Shown: piece by piece, positions 36,727-44,846 of the stretch
Layout: every line of letters starts with the position of its first letter
Position numbering within the stretch: the stretch's first letter is position 1
Assembly: GCF_023716865.1 (NCBI RefSeq)
Contig: NZ_CP092417.1
Coordinates: 164,001-228,000 of the forward strand
Length of the DNA stretch: 64,000 nucleotides
Direction of reading: 5' to 3'
Source of the DNA: Endozoicomonas sp. SCSIO W0465
GTDB lineage: Bacteria; Pseudomonadota; Gammaproteobacteria; Pseudomonadales; Endozoicomonadaceae
Position numbers and translations under genes: made by a program
Notes under the pieces: model-generated
Seen by the model: the letters and a program-made list of their open reading frames with translations, nothing else
Database searches by the model: none
Told to the model about the DNA's origin: nothing

Positions 36727-37631
36727 TGGATATTGTTGCGTTTACTAATAATAACCAGCGTGTTGAGTACCTGGATCGTCACGGTGAACGGTTGGCGGTC
36801 AGCACCCTTGAATTTTGTCGCCGTGGGCTGCACCGTGATATTCCTCAGGAGAAAAAAAAGGAGTTATTTCGCGTTGTCACGGACGATGCAACCCTGAAAC
36901 ACCAGGTTTATGCCGATGTGGATCATTATGGGCAGTACACATTTTATGCCGGTGACCAGACCCGTGCCGTGTTCCCTTTCCTGTTATGCTTTTTCGGATT
37001 ACTGGTCGGTGGTGCGTTTCTGTTGCCCTACGATATGGATGTGCTGTGGTTTACCCCGGTATCCCTCGGCCTTGGGATGCTGACGATCGCCTATGGATTA
37101 CTGGATGCGCTGACCTCAACGTTTGGCATGCGTTTTTCCTGTCAGGTGGTCAAGTCATCCTGTGTGGTACTGTTCGGTTTGGCAGTGACCGGCAAACTGA
37201 TCGGTGGGCTTGCCAATCCCGACTTCCAGTTTTCTACGGGGGAATTGGCGATGATCCCGATGGGGAATACCGGCACTCTTCTGTATGACTATGCCTTTGC
37301 CAATATGCTGTCGCTGGCTGCTGGCCTGTTGCTGACTGGTTATTTCAATATTTATTGTCTGCAATACCTGTTTCGATGTTTCTCTGGTAAATACCTCTGG
37401 TTGCGATCCCTGGCCTCGACGGCATTTGGCACCGCGTTCTTCCTCTCGGCGGCCGGGCTTATTCGTTTCGGACTGTTTGTTTACAATACGCCTGGTGGAC
37501 GTCAATGGTTTATTTCGGAGCTATTGGGTATATTGCCATTCATTGTTCTGTCTACGGTATTGGTGTTGCTTTCGGTTCGTTTTATCTGGCGTACGCGCAA
37601 TACTCGTGTTTCCGGGCCTCAGTCGTTATAG
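36726..37631 (+). CDS. Polytopic membrane protein, 301 aa
   Basis: GTG 36726 (M-D-I-V-A-F-T-N-N-N-Q) is chosen for its GGAG eleven bases upstream and its one-base overlap with the regulator; an upstream GTG at 36702 is possible. After a soluble head of about 75 residues there are about six hydrophobic segments (AVFPFLLCFFGLLVGGAFLL; FTPVSLGLGMLTIAYGLL; SSCVVLFGLAVTGKLIG; NMLSLAAGLLLTGYFNIY; TAFGTAFFLSAAGLIRFGLF; LLGILPFIVLSTVLVLL). The layout recalls the VUT/YhhQ family of queuosine-precursor transporters, but I am not sure. Substrate is unknown. Confidence 0.6.
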   Translation: MDIVAFTNNNQRVEYLDRHGERLAVSTLEFCRRGLHRDIPQEKKKELFRVVTDDATLKHQVYADVDHYGQYTFYAGDQTRAVFPFLLCFFGLLVGGAFLLPYDMDVLWFTPVSLGLGMLTIAYGLLDALTSTFGMRFSCQVVKSSCVVLFGLAVTGKLIGGLANPDFQFSTGELAMIPMGNTGTLLYDYAFANMLSLAAGLLLTGYFNIYCLQYLFRCFSGKYLWLRSLASTAFGTAFFLSAAGLIRFGLFVYNTPGGRQWFISELLGILPFIVLSTVLVLLSVRFIWRTRNTRVSGPQSL

Positions 37632-37954
37632 GGTGAGACATGGCCGAAATCACTCGGGGTACTCCCCCGAACTCTCGGAATCGGCCATCGTAACCGTGAC
37701 AAGGCATGGAGTAGGTATGCTGGCGAAGAGTGATCCGTAGGGTATCAGCGTCATTACGCGAACAGGCATCCCTCAATGGCAGTACGGAGTGACTGACTTT
37801 AACGCCTTCATGCTGGCCCTGATCCTGAAAACAGCGCCATCCTGGCAATACAAGCTGTTGCTGGTTTGCACCCATGTAGCAGAGGCATTTCCCCAGTGGG
37901 AGCCGGAGTCATTGGGCTAACACGATTAACAGAGCCAAAGGGCAACAGAAGCCT
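37632..37954. other. Intergenic region with palindrome and a possible short frame
   Basis: Besides the palindrome, a plus-strand frame 37788-37920 reads V-T-D-F-N-A-F-M-L-A-L-I-L-K, then SWQYKLLLVCTHVAEAFPQW. It looks protein-like but lacks a convincing start or ribosome site, so it is not called as a gene. Confidence 0.35.
37640..37688. repeat. Nested palindrome after the membrane-protein gene
   Basis: Outer arms ATGGCCGA (37640-37647) and TCGGCCAT (37681-37688) enclose a second pair TCGGGG/CCCCGA (37654-37659, 37665-37670). No T tract follows, so it may be a structured 3' end, a regulatory hairpin or a dispersed repeat. Confidence 0.5.
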
Positions 37955-38146
37955 ATGGATGACGCATTATTTACTTTTCTTGCCGATCACGACCTTGATG
38001 ACCTGCCGGACGGAGCATGGCAACAGATGATTGAGGATGCCGTGGAGGAATGGAACCGGTTATTCAAGACCAAATACGACCCTTATGATACCTGGCTGGC
38101 TTATGTTGAGCGAAAGGTCGAATTGCAGAATGAGACAGTAGAATGA
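37955..38146 (+). CDS. WNR-family small hypothetical protein, 63 aa
   Basis: It starts at ATG 37955. It is acidic at the N-terminus (MDDALFTFLADHDLDDLPDG) with the family core EEWNRLFKTKYDPYDTWLAY shared with the proteins at 15375 and 15797. The following PGYV-family gene overlaps its stop (ATGA if ATG 38143 is used), which suggests translational coupling. The function is unknown. Being first of a run WNR, PGYV, AP2-like makes this the most complete of the three small-family loci. Confidence 0.65.
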   Translation: MDDALFTFLADHDLDDLPDGAWQQMIEDAVEEWNRLFKTKYDPYDTWLAYVERKVELQNETVE

Positions 38147-38148
38147 CA

Positions 38149-38565
38149 ATGAATAGTTACTACTTCACCTTTGGTGATGGTCAGCCTCACCATCCCGGTT
38201 ATGTGCAGGTTATCGCGCCGGACAGGATAACCGCCCGTCATCTGATGGTGGAGGAGTATGGTCGCAAATGGGCTGGCCAGTATGAGGCACTGGAAGACGT
38301 ACACACCAATGACCGCATCAAGATTAACGAGATTGTCTATTCAGTAACGGCCGGTGATACCCAGCGCTGGCCCTGTGACATCTGCAAGACCTGGCGACTG
38401 GACAGCAAGGTGGATGTTATGCAGGAAATGCTGACCATTGGCCACCATGATATGACCTTTAATGTGAAATACTGCGCCGATAATCTGGACTGTCGTGAAG
38501 GCGTCAAGGGTTATATGAACCGGCTGACAGAGAAAGTGCTGGGAGCTGTTCGTGAAGTCTCCTGA
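38149..38565 (+). CDS. PGYV-family Zn-ribbon-like hypothetical protein, 138 aa
   Basis: ATG 38149 (M-N-S-Y-Y-F-T-F-G) is preferred because the relative at 22781 starts M-N-N-Y-Y. ATG 38143 would give an ATGA overlap with the previous gene. Signature elements are HHPGYVQVIAPDRITARHLM, a Cys pair W-P-C-D-I-C-K-T-W-R-L-DSK, and Y-C-A-D-N-L-D-C near residue 115. The two Cys pairs suggest a zinc-binding ribbon. No known family is recognised. Its neighbours are WNR and AP2-like genes, which also occur near the other member. Confidence 0.7.
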   Translation: MNSYYFTFGDGQPHHPGYVQVIAPDRITARHLMVEEYGRKWAGQYEALEDVHTNDRIKINEIVYSVTAGDTQRWPCDICKTWRLDSKVDVMQEMLTIGHHDMTFNVKYCADNLDCREGVKGYMNRLTEKVLGAVREVS

Positions 38566-38612
38566 TCGGCTTTGTGCAAAGCATAATGAAGTCTATACCG
38601 ATGGGGTGAACA

Positions 38613-39107
38613 ATGAAGCCTGAGCAGCGAGCCTTTCTGGATGAACACTACCCCGACCACCATCTGAAATTCGACAGCAACAAGGGCGTGTGGGTAGTGG
38701 AAGCGTATGGGATGCGACATCCTTTTAAGTGCGGAGACTACAAAGGGGCTGTTAACGCCAAGGCAGCGGCCATTGCTTTTCGTGACAGCCTGCCAAACAA
38801 TGCGTTCACATGGTCAAGGTCGTACTCTACTCAGGTTCAGTCAAAGGTACAGGGCGTGTTTCGGTGTAAGGGCAAAGGACAGTCGAATGCGTGGCGGGCG
38901 CAGGTGAGCTCCATTGATGAAAATGGCAAGCGGGTTATCAAGGCCAAAAACTTTTCCATTGCCAAATACGGGGATCAGGAAGCCTATGACCTGGCGGTCA
39001 TCTGGCGTGACAAACTGCTGAGAGAGAAGGAAGCCGAAGAGTTTGCGGCAGCGGAGCATGGCAGGGTGAAAGAAACTAATCCATCGACTGCCGGACGGAT
39101 GCGGTAA
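38613..39107 (+). CDS. AP2-like domain protein, 164 aa
   Basis: It starts at ATG 38613 with GGGGTG upstream. The C-terminal half carries an AP2/ERF-like module: V-Q-G-V-F-R-C-K-G, AWRAQVSSIDENGKRVIKAK, NFSIAKYGDQEAYDLAVIWR. In bacteria and phages, such modules are DNA-binding and often attached to homing endonucleases or integrases. No nuclease motif is present here. The N-terminal half contains a repeat-like version (A-K-A-A-A-I-A-F-R-D-S-L-P) shared with the protein at 14833. The C-terminus is charged. It closes the WNR-PGYV-AP2 run. Confidence 0.65.
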   Translation: MKPEQRAFLDEHYPDHHLKFDSNKGVWVVEAYGMRHPFKCGDYKGAVNAKAAAIAFRDSLPNNAFTWSRSYSTQVQSKVQGVFRCKGKGQSNAWRAQVSSIDENGKRVIKAKNFSIAKYGDQEAYDLAVIWRDKLLREKEAEEFAAAEHGRVKETNPSTAGRMR

Positions 39108-39379
39108 GGTGATGATGTTGTTCAAAAACTGGTAAATGATGCAGGGTTGCATCACCAGTGCCAATGGTCGCGTTTGACCAGTACGTCGGCTGCTCATCCC
39201 ACTACGGTATGCAGGACAACTATCTTGAAAACTCCGGTTTCCTCTTTTGTCGTTGAAACTGCAACCTTCAGGCAGTGCCAGTTCAAGACCTTTCAATAAG
39301 TACTCAGTGTCATGGTATAGCGGATGGTTTTTATCAGAAGCCGAAGCAAAAGCATTAATTGGCGACCAGAGCAAGCTTA
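39108..39379. other. Non-coding or decayed stretch before a phage-gene remnant
   Basis: No intact gene is seen. It may be the decayed upstream part of the pseudogene that becomes recognisable at about 39370. Confidence 0.3.
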
Positions 39380-39740
39380 CAATGCGGTCTATGTTTCAGG
39401 TACCAATGCAGGCGTTGCGGTCAACGTCAAAAGAACCGGAAGCAGTAGCAATAATCCGGCTCCCGATATTCTCGAAGACTGACTAACGGAAACGCAGGTG
39501 AATACCGAATGAGGCAGAAATGAACTCGCTATATATGGAAACCGGAGTATCACCACCATCGAGCTACCACTGACGGACACCAATATTGCACTCGGGTTAA
39601 TTGAGCCGGGCATGCTGGTGGAAGTACAGGGTACGCTTTTAGGAGAGAGCGGAAACTGGCAAGCCCTCTGTCTGGCTACAAATATCACGGCTGAACGAAG
39701 CAGAGTCATCCAAGGCGTCCAGCTGGAAAGACACTATTAG
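39370..39740 (+). pseudogene. Decayed phage tail-type protein gene with two TGA codons
   Basis: One frame reads R-P-E-Q-A-Y-N-A-V-Y-V-S-G-T-N-A-G-V-A, then VKRTGSSSNNPAPDILED, TGA, LTETQVNTE, TGA, GRNELAIYGNRSITTIELPL, G-L-I-E-P-G-M-L-V-E-V-Q, and VIQGVQLERHY, ending at TAG 39738. The two in-frame TGA codons (39480, 39513) stand where Trp and Arg fit the family I remember from phage tail or baseplate proteins (D-W-L-T-T, T-E-R-G-R-N). The reading is by pattern memory. It indicates a second relic of phage genes in the window. Confidence 0.5.
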
Positions 39741-39989
39741 GCACCTACACACCAATGGCTGAGTATCTTGCGTTGACGATTGAATACAAGTGCCCATAGC
39801 GATTAGGATACTACTCTGTATAATGGCGGAACGTTAAAAGTGTGATTTATTTTTTATGCAAAGATTTGATGTTCCGGGTGTAATAGCTCGCCATATCCTT
39901 CATAAGTGATAACAAGCTTCTAGCTCCACCGCACGCCTTGTTTAAAAACAGGGCAAGGCACTTTGATTATTAAATTACAGGATATGACT
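39741..39989. other. Upstream region of cspA
   Basis: AT-rich region. The last 130 bases probably include a long 5' leader, as is usual for cold-shock genes, but no cold box can be stated with confidence. Confidence 0.4.
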
Positions 39990-40199
39990 ATGTCTACTGC
40001 TACCGGTACAGTTAAGTGGTTCAATGACGAGAAAGGTTTTGGCTTCATCGCCCAGGAAAACGGAGGACCAGACGTGTTTGCTCATTTCCGTCAAATCATA
40101 GGCGATGGTTTCAAAACACTGAGAGAAGGCCAGCGTGTTGAATTCAAAGTGACTCAAGGCCAGAAAGGCCCACAGGGTGAAGATATTCGACCACTGTAA
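39990..40199 (+). CDS. cspA: Cold-shock protein (CspA family)
   Basis: ATG 39990 gives the usual 69-residue length and has CAGGA seven bases upstream; an in-frame ATG at 39984 would add two residues. The OB-fold shows the RNA-binding motifs KGFGFI (RNP1) and VFAHF (RNP2), preceded by TGTVKWFND. CspA-type proteins bind single-stranded RNA and melt secondary structure in the cytoplasm. RNP2 has F-A-H-F in place of the common F-V-H-F/Y, a minor change. A terminator follows. The member within the Csp family cannot be fixed, so the symbol is for the family. Confidence 0.92.
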   Translation: MSTATGTVKWFNDEKGFGFIAQENGGPDVFAHFRQIIGDGFKTLREGQRVEFKVTQGQKGPQGEDIRPL

Positions 40200-40252
40200 T
40201 GGTCGAGACTACAACACTGTAGTTTCCAACCTCGCATAAAACGAGGTTCAGG

Positions 40253-40282
40253 AGGGCTATACTTTCGGGTATTGCCCTTTTT
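40253..40282 (+). terminator. Rho-independent terminator after cspA
   Basis: An imperfect stem GGGCTATAC/GTATTGCCC around TTTCGG is followed by TTTTTT. A smaller hairpin CCTCG/CGAGG precedes it at 40230-40246. Confidence 0.75.
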
Positions 40283-40317
40283 TGTGGTTTCCAGAAAAGC
40301 AAAAGGGATGATGAGCT

Positions 40318-40551
40318 ATGGAAACGATCAATATCTGGCAGCAGTTTACAGCACTTATACCGGAAGGTTTACGAGTAGTCGCTACCATTACCGCAAACAA
40401 TGGTTACGGTAAAAACCAGGCAGAATTAAGGGTCGGCACCACCATTATCGTGAAAGGCGAGTCCATTCCTATAGGACAAGAGACGTTTATTCAGCATAAT
40501 GAGATTAAGGTAACTGCGCCTACGTTGGCGCAGTTCGAGGCAAACGTATAA
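40318..40551 (+). CDS. Small hypothetical protein, 77 aa
   Basis: It starts at ATG 40318 with AAGGGA upstream. The protein is beta-rich with alternating hydrophobics (LRVVATITANNGYGKNQAEL, V-G-T-T-I-I-V-K-G-E) and may form a small barrel. There is no signal peptide. No family is recognised. It lies between the cspA terminator and recX on the same strand, with 32 bases to recX. Confidence 0.6.
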   Translation: METINIWQQFTALIPEGLRVVATITANNGYGKNQAELRVGTTIIVKGESIPIGQETFIQHNEIKVTAPTLAQFEANV

Positions 40552-40583
40552 ACTCCATCGCAACCTGATTGACGTTATTTAGA

Positions 40584-41033
40584 ATGATACGTATGCCTGA
40601 AATGTCCGCCGATATGCTGCGCCATGCAGCGATGAACCTCTTGGCTCAACGAGAATTTTCCCGTAAGGAGCTTTTCCGAAAACTGGGTCATCTTTCTCAA
40701 GATAGTGAACTGATTGATGATGTACTGAACCAGCTTGAAAGCGATCGTTTGCTCAGTGATGACCGCTTTGTGGAAGGTTTCATTCGCTCGCGTATCCAGA
40801 AAGGGCATGGACCCATGCGGATCTCTCAGGATCTTCGTCAAAAAGGTGTCGACAGTGAAGAGATTAGCCTTGCACTTGAAGCCGCTGAGGCTGACTGGTA
40901 TGAACTGGCAGAAGCCTCCAGGATAAAGAAATTTGGTGAAGCAGCACCTTCTGACCAGAAAGAAAAAGCTCGGCAAATTCGGTTTTTGCAATACAGAGGC
41001 TTTCCTGCCGATGTCGTTATGGCACTTTTTTAA
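40584..41033 (+). CDS. recX: Regulatory protein RecX
   Basis: 149 residues from ATG 40584 (a TTG at 40569 would add five; no strong ribosome site decides). The protein shows the RecX three-helix repeats: AAMNLLAQREFSRKELFRKL, then D-D-V-L-N-Q-L-E-S-D-R-L-L-S-D-D-R-F-V-E, RIQKGHGPMRISQDLRQKGV and the C-terminal R-F-L-Q-Y-R-G-F. RecX binds RecA filaments and limits recombination and SOS activity. It usually follows recA, but here recA is not adjacent and umuDC lies 0.9 kb away. It converges with the hypothetical gene ending at 41040. Confidence 0.9.
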   Translation: MIRMPEMSADMLRHAAMNLLAQREFSRKELFRKLGHLSQDSELIDDVLNQLESDRLLSDDRFVEGFIRSRIQKGHGPMRISQDLRQKGVDSEEISLALEAAEADWYELAEASRIKKFGEAAPSDQKEKARQIRFLQYRGFPADVVMALF

Positions 41034-41039
41034 ACGGAT

Positions 41040-41810
41040 TCACCAACCTTGCCATTTTCTTTTTTCAAGCCAGAGTAAGGCAGAGCTTATGGTTGAACTC
41101 TGGTTGGGTCGGATTTTGTAAACATACCACTCATCTTCTCTGAACAGGTAAAGGCATGTGCCACCAAATGACGAGCCATCAAGGCTTTCGGCAGAAAACC
41201 GAACCAGTATGGCTAATTCGTCATCGCTGATTTCCACAATGACCGGATGGCGGCGATACGCATACCAGTCGGAGGGCTCGGCAATGACATCCACAAGGAG
41301 ACCGAAGTAGTAATACAGTGCCTCTTGAACGCTGCATACTTCGCCCGTTTCACGGTAGCGAAATTCATTGTTATCCCGATCGATCTCTCTGTGGTTTTTA
41401 AAATTTAACTTCAGATCTTCCCGCAATTTGGCGTCCAGCGCACCCAACCCGTAAAAAATTTCGGCTCCCTGCTGAGTGAGGGTTCTGCTGATCGTCACTG
41501 GCTTGCCCTGTTTGATGGTGTACCAACGATGGCCTCTTCCGGACTCAAGCAATAATACACCCGATGGATCGCTTAATGGCGTAATTCTTGCCACTACCTC
41601 CTTTTCCATCCTCACAAGATAATCAGGCGTTCTTTCAAGATAAAAACGCCCCCGGGCAAACCGCATGGCATGGTGCAGTTCCATTAAAACCATGGACTTT
41701 TGGATGGCGCTGGTCAGTCCTTTGAGAATAGGGGCTGCCTGCTCTTGCGAGAGTTTATGGACTGACGGTCTTCGTGAACGTTCTGGCTCTGGCCATTGAT
41801 TCCAGCTCAT
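41040..41810 (-). CDS. Hypothetical protein, 256 aa
   Basis: It starts at ATG 41810 and reads toward recX, the two stops being seven bases apart. It is soluble and rich in charged and aromatic residues, for example RFARGRFYLERTPDYLVRME, GRGHRWYTIKQGKPVTISRT and CLYLFREDEWYVYKIRP. No signal peptide, membrane segment or catalytic motif is seen. No family is recognised. The repeated W-Y-x-Y and strand-like segments suggest a beta-rich fold. Confidence 0.65.
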   Translation of the reverse strand: MSWNQWPEPERSRRPSVHKLSQEQAAPILKGLTSAIQKSMVLMELHHAMRFARGRFYLERTPDYLVRMEKEVVARITPLSDPSGVLLLESGRGHRWYTIKQGKPVTISRTLTQQGAEIFYGLGALDAKLREDLKLNFKNHREIDRDNNEFRYRETGEVCSVQEALYYYFGLLVDVIAEPSDWYAYRRHPVIVEISDDELAILVRFSAESLDGSSFGGTCLYLFREDEWYVYKIRPNQSSTISSALLWLEKRKWQGW

Positions 41811-41954
41811 AAACCTGACTTCATTATTGGGTTACCGGTTAGTAACCATAGTCTTGAAATGGCTTCGAAACCATGTCAAAGAAAAAAGCCAGTCTTCTGA
41901 CCATTCACTCAGAGGTGACAGGTATCTTGACACAAGAATCAGATCAAATGACTA

Positions 41955-41974
41955 TACTGTATATATAAACAGTC
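41955..41974. promoter_or_regulatory. LexA (SOS) box upstream of umuD
   Basis: TACTGTATATATAAACAGTC matches the gammaproteobacterial LexA consensus (CTG-N10-CAG core) and lies 16 bases before the umuD start. Confidence 0.92.
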
Positions 41975-41990
41975 TTTGAGTTGAAGTGGC

Positions 41991-42413
41991 ATGAAGCCAA
42001 TCCAGATCCTTCCACAGCCCAACCCAGAAGTATTACCCTTCTACCAGAGCCCCGCAGCCTGCGGTTTTACCAGTCCTGCGGCAGATTACCTGCAAGAAAC
42101 ACTGTCCCTTGACCAACTGCTAATCCGCCATCCTGCTGCCACTTTTTTTGCAAGAGCCCAGGGACGATCCATGGAAGGTGCCGGTATCTTCGATGGCGAT
42201 ATCCTCATTATTGACCGCTCGCTATCCCCAAAAGATGGTGACGTGATACTCACTCTGCTGGATGGCGAGTTAATCGTAAAGCGCCTCGTCTACCGCAACA
42301 ACAAGCCAGAACTCCATTCTGAGCACCCGGACTACCCGCCCGTTAAGCTCGATTCTGAACAGGAAATTACTGTTTGGGGTGTGGTGACTGAAGTCATTCA
42401 CCACCTGCGATGA
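41991..42413 (+). CDS. umuD: DNA polymerase V subunit UmuD (S24 peptidase)
   Basis: This 140-residue protein has E. coli UmuD length and numbering: cleavage site Cys24-Gly25, nucleophile Ser60 in GRSMEGAGI, and general base Lys97 in VKRLV. After RecA-stimulated self-cleavage, UmuD' joins UmuC to form translesion polymerase V. The start at ATG 41991 is just downstream of a LexA box. umuC begins at 42410 with an ATGA overlap, the usual operon layout. UmuD itself looks intact, but its partner is disrupted by IS21, so any SOS mutagenesis function here is doubtful. Confidence 0.95.
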   Translation: MKPIQILPQPNPEVLPFYQSPAACGFTSPAADYLQETLSLDQLLIRHPAATFFARAQGRSMEGAGIFDGDILIIDRSLSPKDGDVILTLLDGELIVKRLVYRNNKPELHSEHPDYPPVKLDSEQEITVWGVVTEVIHHLR

Positions 42414-42557
42414 AAGAAGTAATCGCCCTCTGCGACGTCAACGCCTTTTACTGTTCCTGCGAGCAGGTCTTTGATCCTGCGTATTCTGGTTAACTTGAAC
42501 ACCTATTCTGTTTCATTTGAACACCCTGAACTCCTTACACATTGCCCAGTGTGATTT

Positions 42558-43313
42558 TTAGACCAGGTGTTCAACTGCGTCCAATTTTCCAAGCTTTTTG
42601 CGCATGGATTCGCCTTTGAGTTCAATCCGGTGGGCATTGTGCATAAGCCGGTCAAGAATGGCGTCGGCCAGAGTTTCATCACCAATGCTGGCATGCCACT
42701 TCCGGGTGGGCAATTGACTGGTAACCAACGTGGAACCTTGCTCGTGCCTGTCATCCATGACTTCCAGCAGATCGTTCCTTTGTTGCTGCGTCAGTGGTTC
42801 CAGGCCCCAGTCGTCCAGAATCAGCAAGTCTACTTTTGCCAGTTGTTTCAACTGCCTGCTGTAGCTGCCATCACCGTGGGCAAGGATCAGTTCATCCAGT
42901 AGCCTGGACATCCGATAGTACCGGACACTGTAGCCTTTCAGACAAGCCATGTGCCCAAGGGCGCAGGCCAGGTAGCTCTTACCGGAACCACAAGGTCCGG
43001 TGATCAACAGGTTCCTGTACCGGTCAAGCCAGCCTCCTCCAGACAGGCTGGCCATCTGGTTCTGTTTGAGACCTCTGGGGTGTTCATAGTCAATGTCGTG
43101 TATCCGGGCAGCCAGTTTAAACCGGGCGCTTCTGAGCAGCCGAGCCAGACGTTTATTGTTTCGCTCTGTTTCTTCCTGCTCAGTAAGCAACGACAGTCGT
43201 TCTTCAAAGCTAAGGCTACTGTAGGTGCCCGGCTGGTCCAGCTGTTGATTGAGGGCATCTGCCATTCCGGTCAGTCGCAGTGACCTAAGGCGAGCCAGTG
43301 TTTCATTGATCAT
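42558..43313 (-). CDS. istB: IS21 IstB-like AAA+ ATPase
   Basis: 251 residues. Walker A is GPCGSGKS (about 105-112) and Walker B is LLILDDWG (about 165-172), followed by the sensor region TSQLPTRKWH. IstB forms an ATP-dependent oligomer on target DNA and recruits IstA. The N-terminal helical domain (LARLRSLRLTGMADALNQQL) is typical. The start at ATG 43313 is 12 bases after the istA stop, so the two genes are coupled. The gene is intact although istA is broken. Confidence 0.93.
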   Translation of the reverse strand: MINETLARLRSLRLTGMADALNQQLDQPGTYSSLSFEERLSLLTEQEETERNNKRLARLLRSARFKLAARIHDIDYEHPRGLKQNQMASLSGGGWLDRYRNLLITGPCGSGKSYLACALGHMACLKGYSVRYYRMSRLLDELILAHGDGSYSRQLKQLAKVDLLILDDWGLEPLTQQQRNDLLEVMDDRHEQGSTLVTSQLPTRKWHASIGDETLADAILDRLMHNAHRIELKGESMRKKLGKLDAVEHLV

Positions 43314-44846
43314 GTTCGCCTCCGGTTATTGATAGCAAATAGCGCCACGAATATTTTCGTGATCATCATGCAAGGGACCTGTCGTTTGTTTTAACTGTGG
43401 CTCCAATGGCATCAGGTCTTTGCCTGACTGGAGGATTGATCGGACATTTTTTAACCGATAACCCCCGATGTTCCTGGCATGGGCGCAGGCGTTGTTGAGT
43501 CGTTCAGTTCCATATTCCCGCTGCAGGTTTAGCAGCCCCAATGAAGCTCGATAGGCTTGTTCAGGATGCTCCTTGCTATCCAGCAGTGATTGAATAAAAC
43601 AATAGACTTCCTGACCAATGTCGTTAGCCCAGTTAAGTAAACGCTCAGGCGTCCAATCCTGATGGTGACGATGTCGTTCCGGCATATGAACTGCTAACGT
43701 CGTAAATCCACGTGTGTGCTTGCGAGCGTGGCTGGCCACCACTTTACCGTTAGCGTAGATCGTGACGCAGTGCTCAGTCGCCTGTACTTCTACTTCCTGC
43801 CTGGCAAGCTGATGGGGAACCGAGTAGGCGTGCCCCTTGCAGATAATATGATAATCCACATTCACCCGGGCCTTGATAAACTCAGCGAACACAAAAGATT
43901 GCTTCGGCAGTGGCTTGAGGGCTGGTTCATCCAGTTGTTCAAACGCACTACGTCGCGTTCCTGGCAACTGCTTAAAGGGCTTCAGGTTCAGTTCGATTAA
44001 CAGCTCACGTATCCGCAGGTTCAGCTCTGCCAGGGTAAAGAACATTTCATGACGAAGCCTGGCCAGTATCCACCGCTCCACTACCTGTACACCGACTTCT
44101 GCTTTGGCCTTGTCTTTGGGTTTGTAGGGGCGTGCCGGAATGACTGCCACCTGGTAGTGACAAGCCAGGTGCTGGTATGATGGGTTGAGATCCGGCTCGT
44201 ACCGACAGGCTTTGATAACTGCGCACTTTGGGTTGTCTGGCACAACAATTTCTGGCACCCCACCAAAGAACTCAAAGGCCCGTTCATGAGACCCCAGCCA
44301 GTCCTCTGTTTTTTGTGACAGAGTCGCTTCAGCGTAGGTATAGTTGGACGCTCCCAGCACTGCCACAAATATCTGGGCATTGTGGGCAATTTCGCCGGTG
44401 TCCGGGTTGATGATTGGCATGGTTGGCCCGGCATAATCAACAAATAACTTTTCACCTGCATTGTGCAGCTGTCGCATAGATCGCTTTTGACAACCACGCC
44501 ACTGATTGTAACGGTGACAGTACTGGGCATAGCTGTAGGCATTGAGGGGGTGGGCCTGACAGTATTCTTCCCAGAGTCGTTGTTTGGTCACTTCCTTGCG
44601 CTTCAGTTCCTGATGCACCTCAGCCCAGTCAGGATCAATCAACCCTTTTCGATTGGCTATCGAGGCATCGGGAAACAGCGCCTGAATAAGCTCAGGCTCA
44701 GATATATCCTCTGCCAGGGGCCAGCTTAATTCCGATTCCTGAAAGGCCTTAACGTAGTTGGATACCGTCCCCACACTGACCCGTACACTGCGGGAAATTT
44801 GTCGGAAGCTGAGTTGGCTGCCAAACCGCATCCGGAGTATTTCTAG

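Noticed and set aside
39247..39486. 79-codon plus-strand frame
   Set aside because: A different frame over the same bases matches a phage protein with two stop codons, which explains the region better.
8810..39740. Genetic code change (TAG or TGA read as an amino acid) to explain internal stops
   Set aside because: Both codons serve as normal terminators for other genes here (for example TAG of XRE, TGA of umuD), and a frameshift accompanies two of the broken genes.
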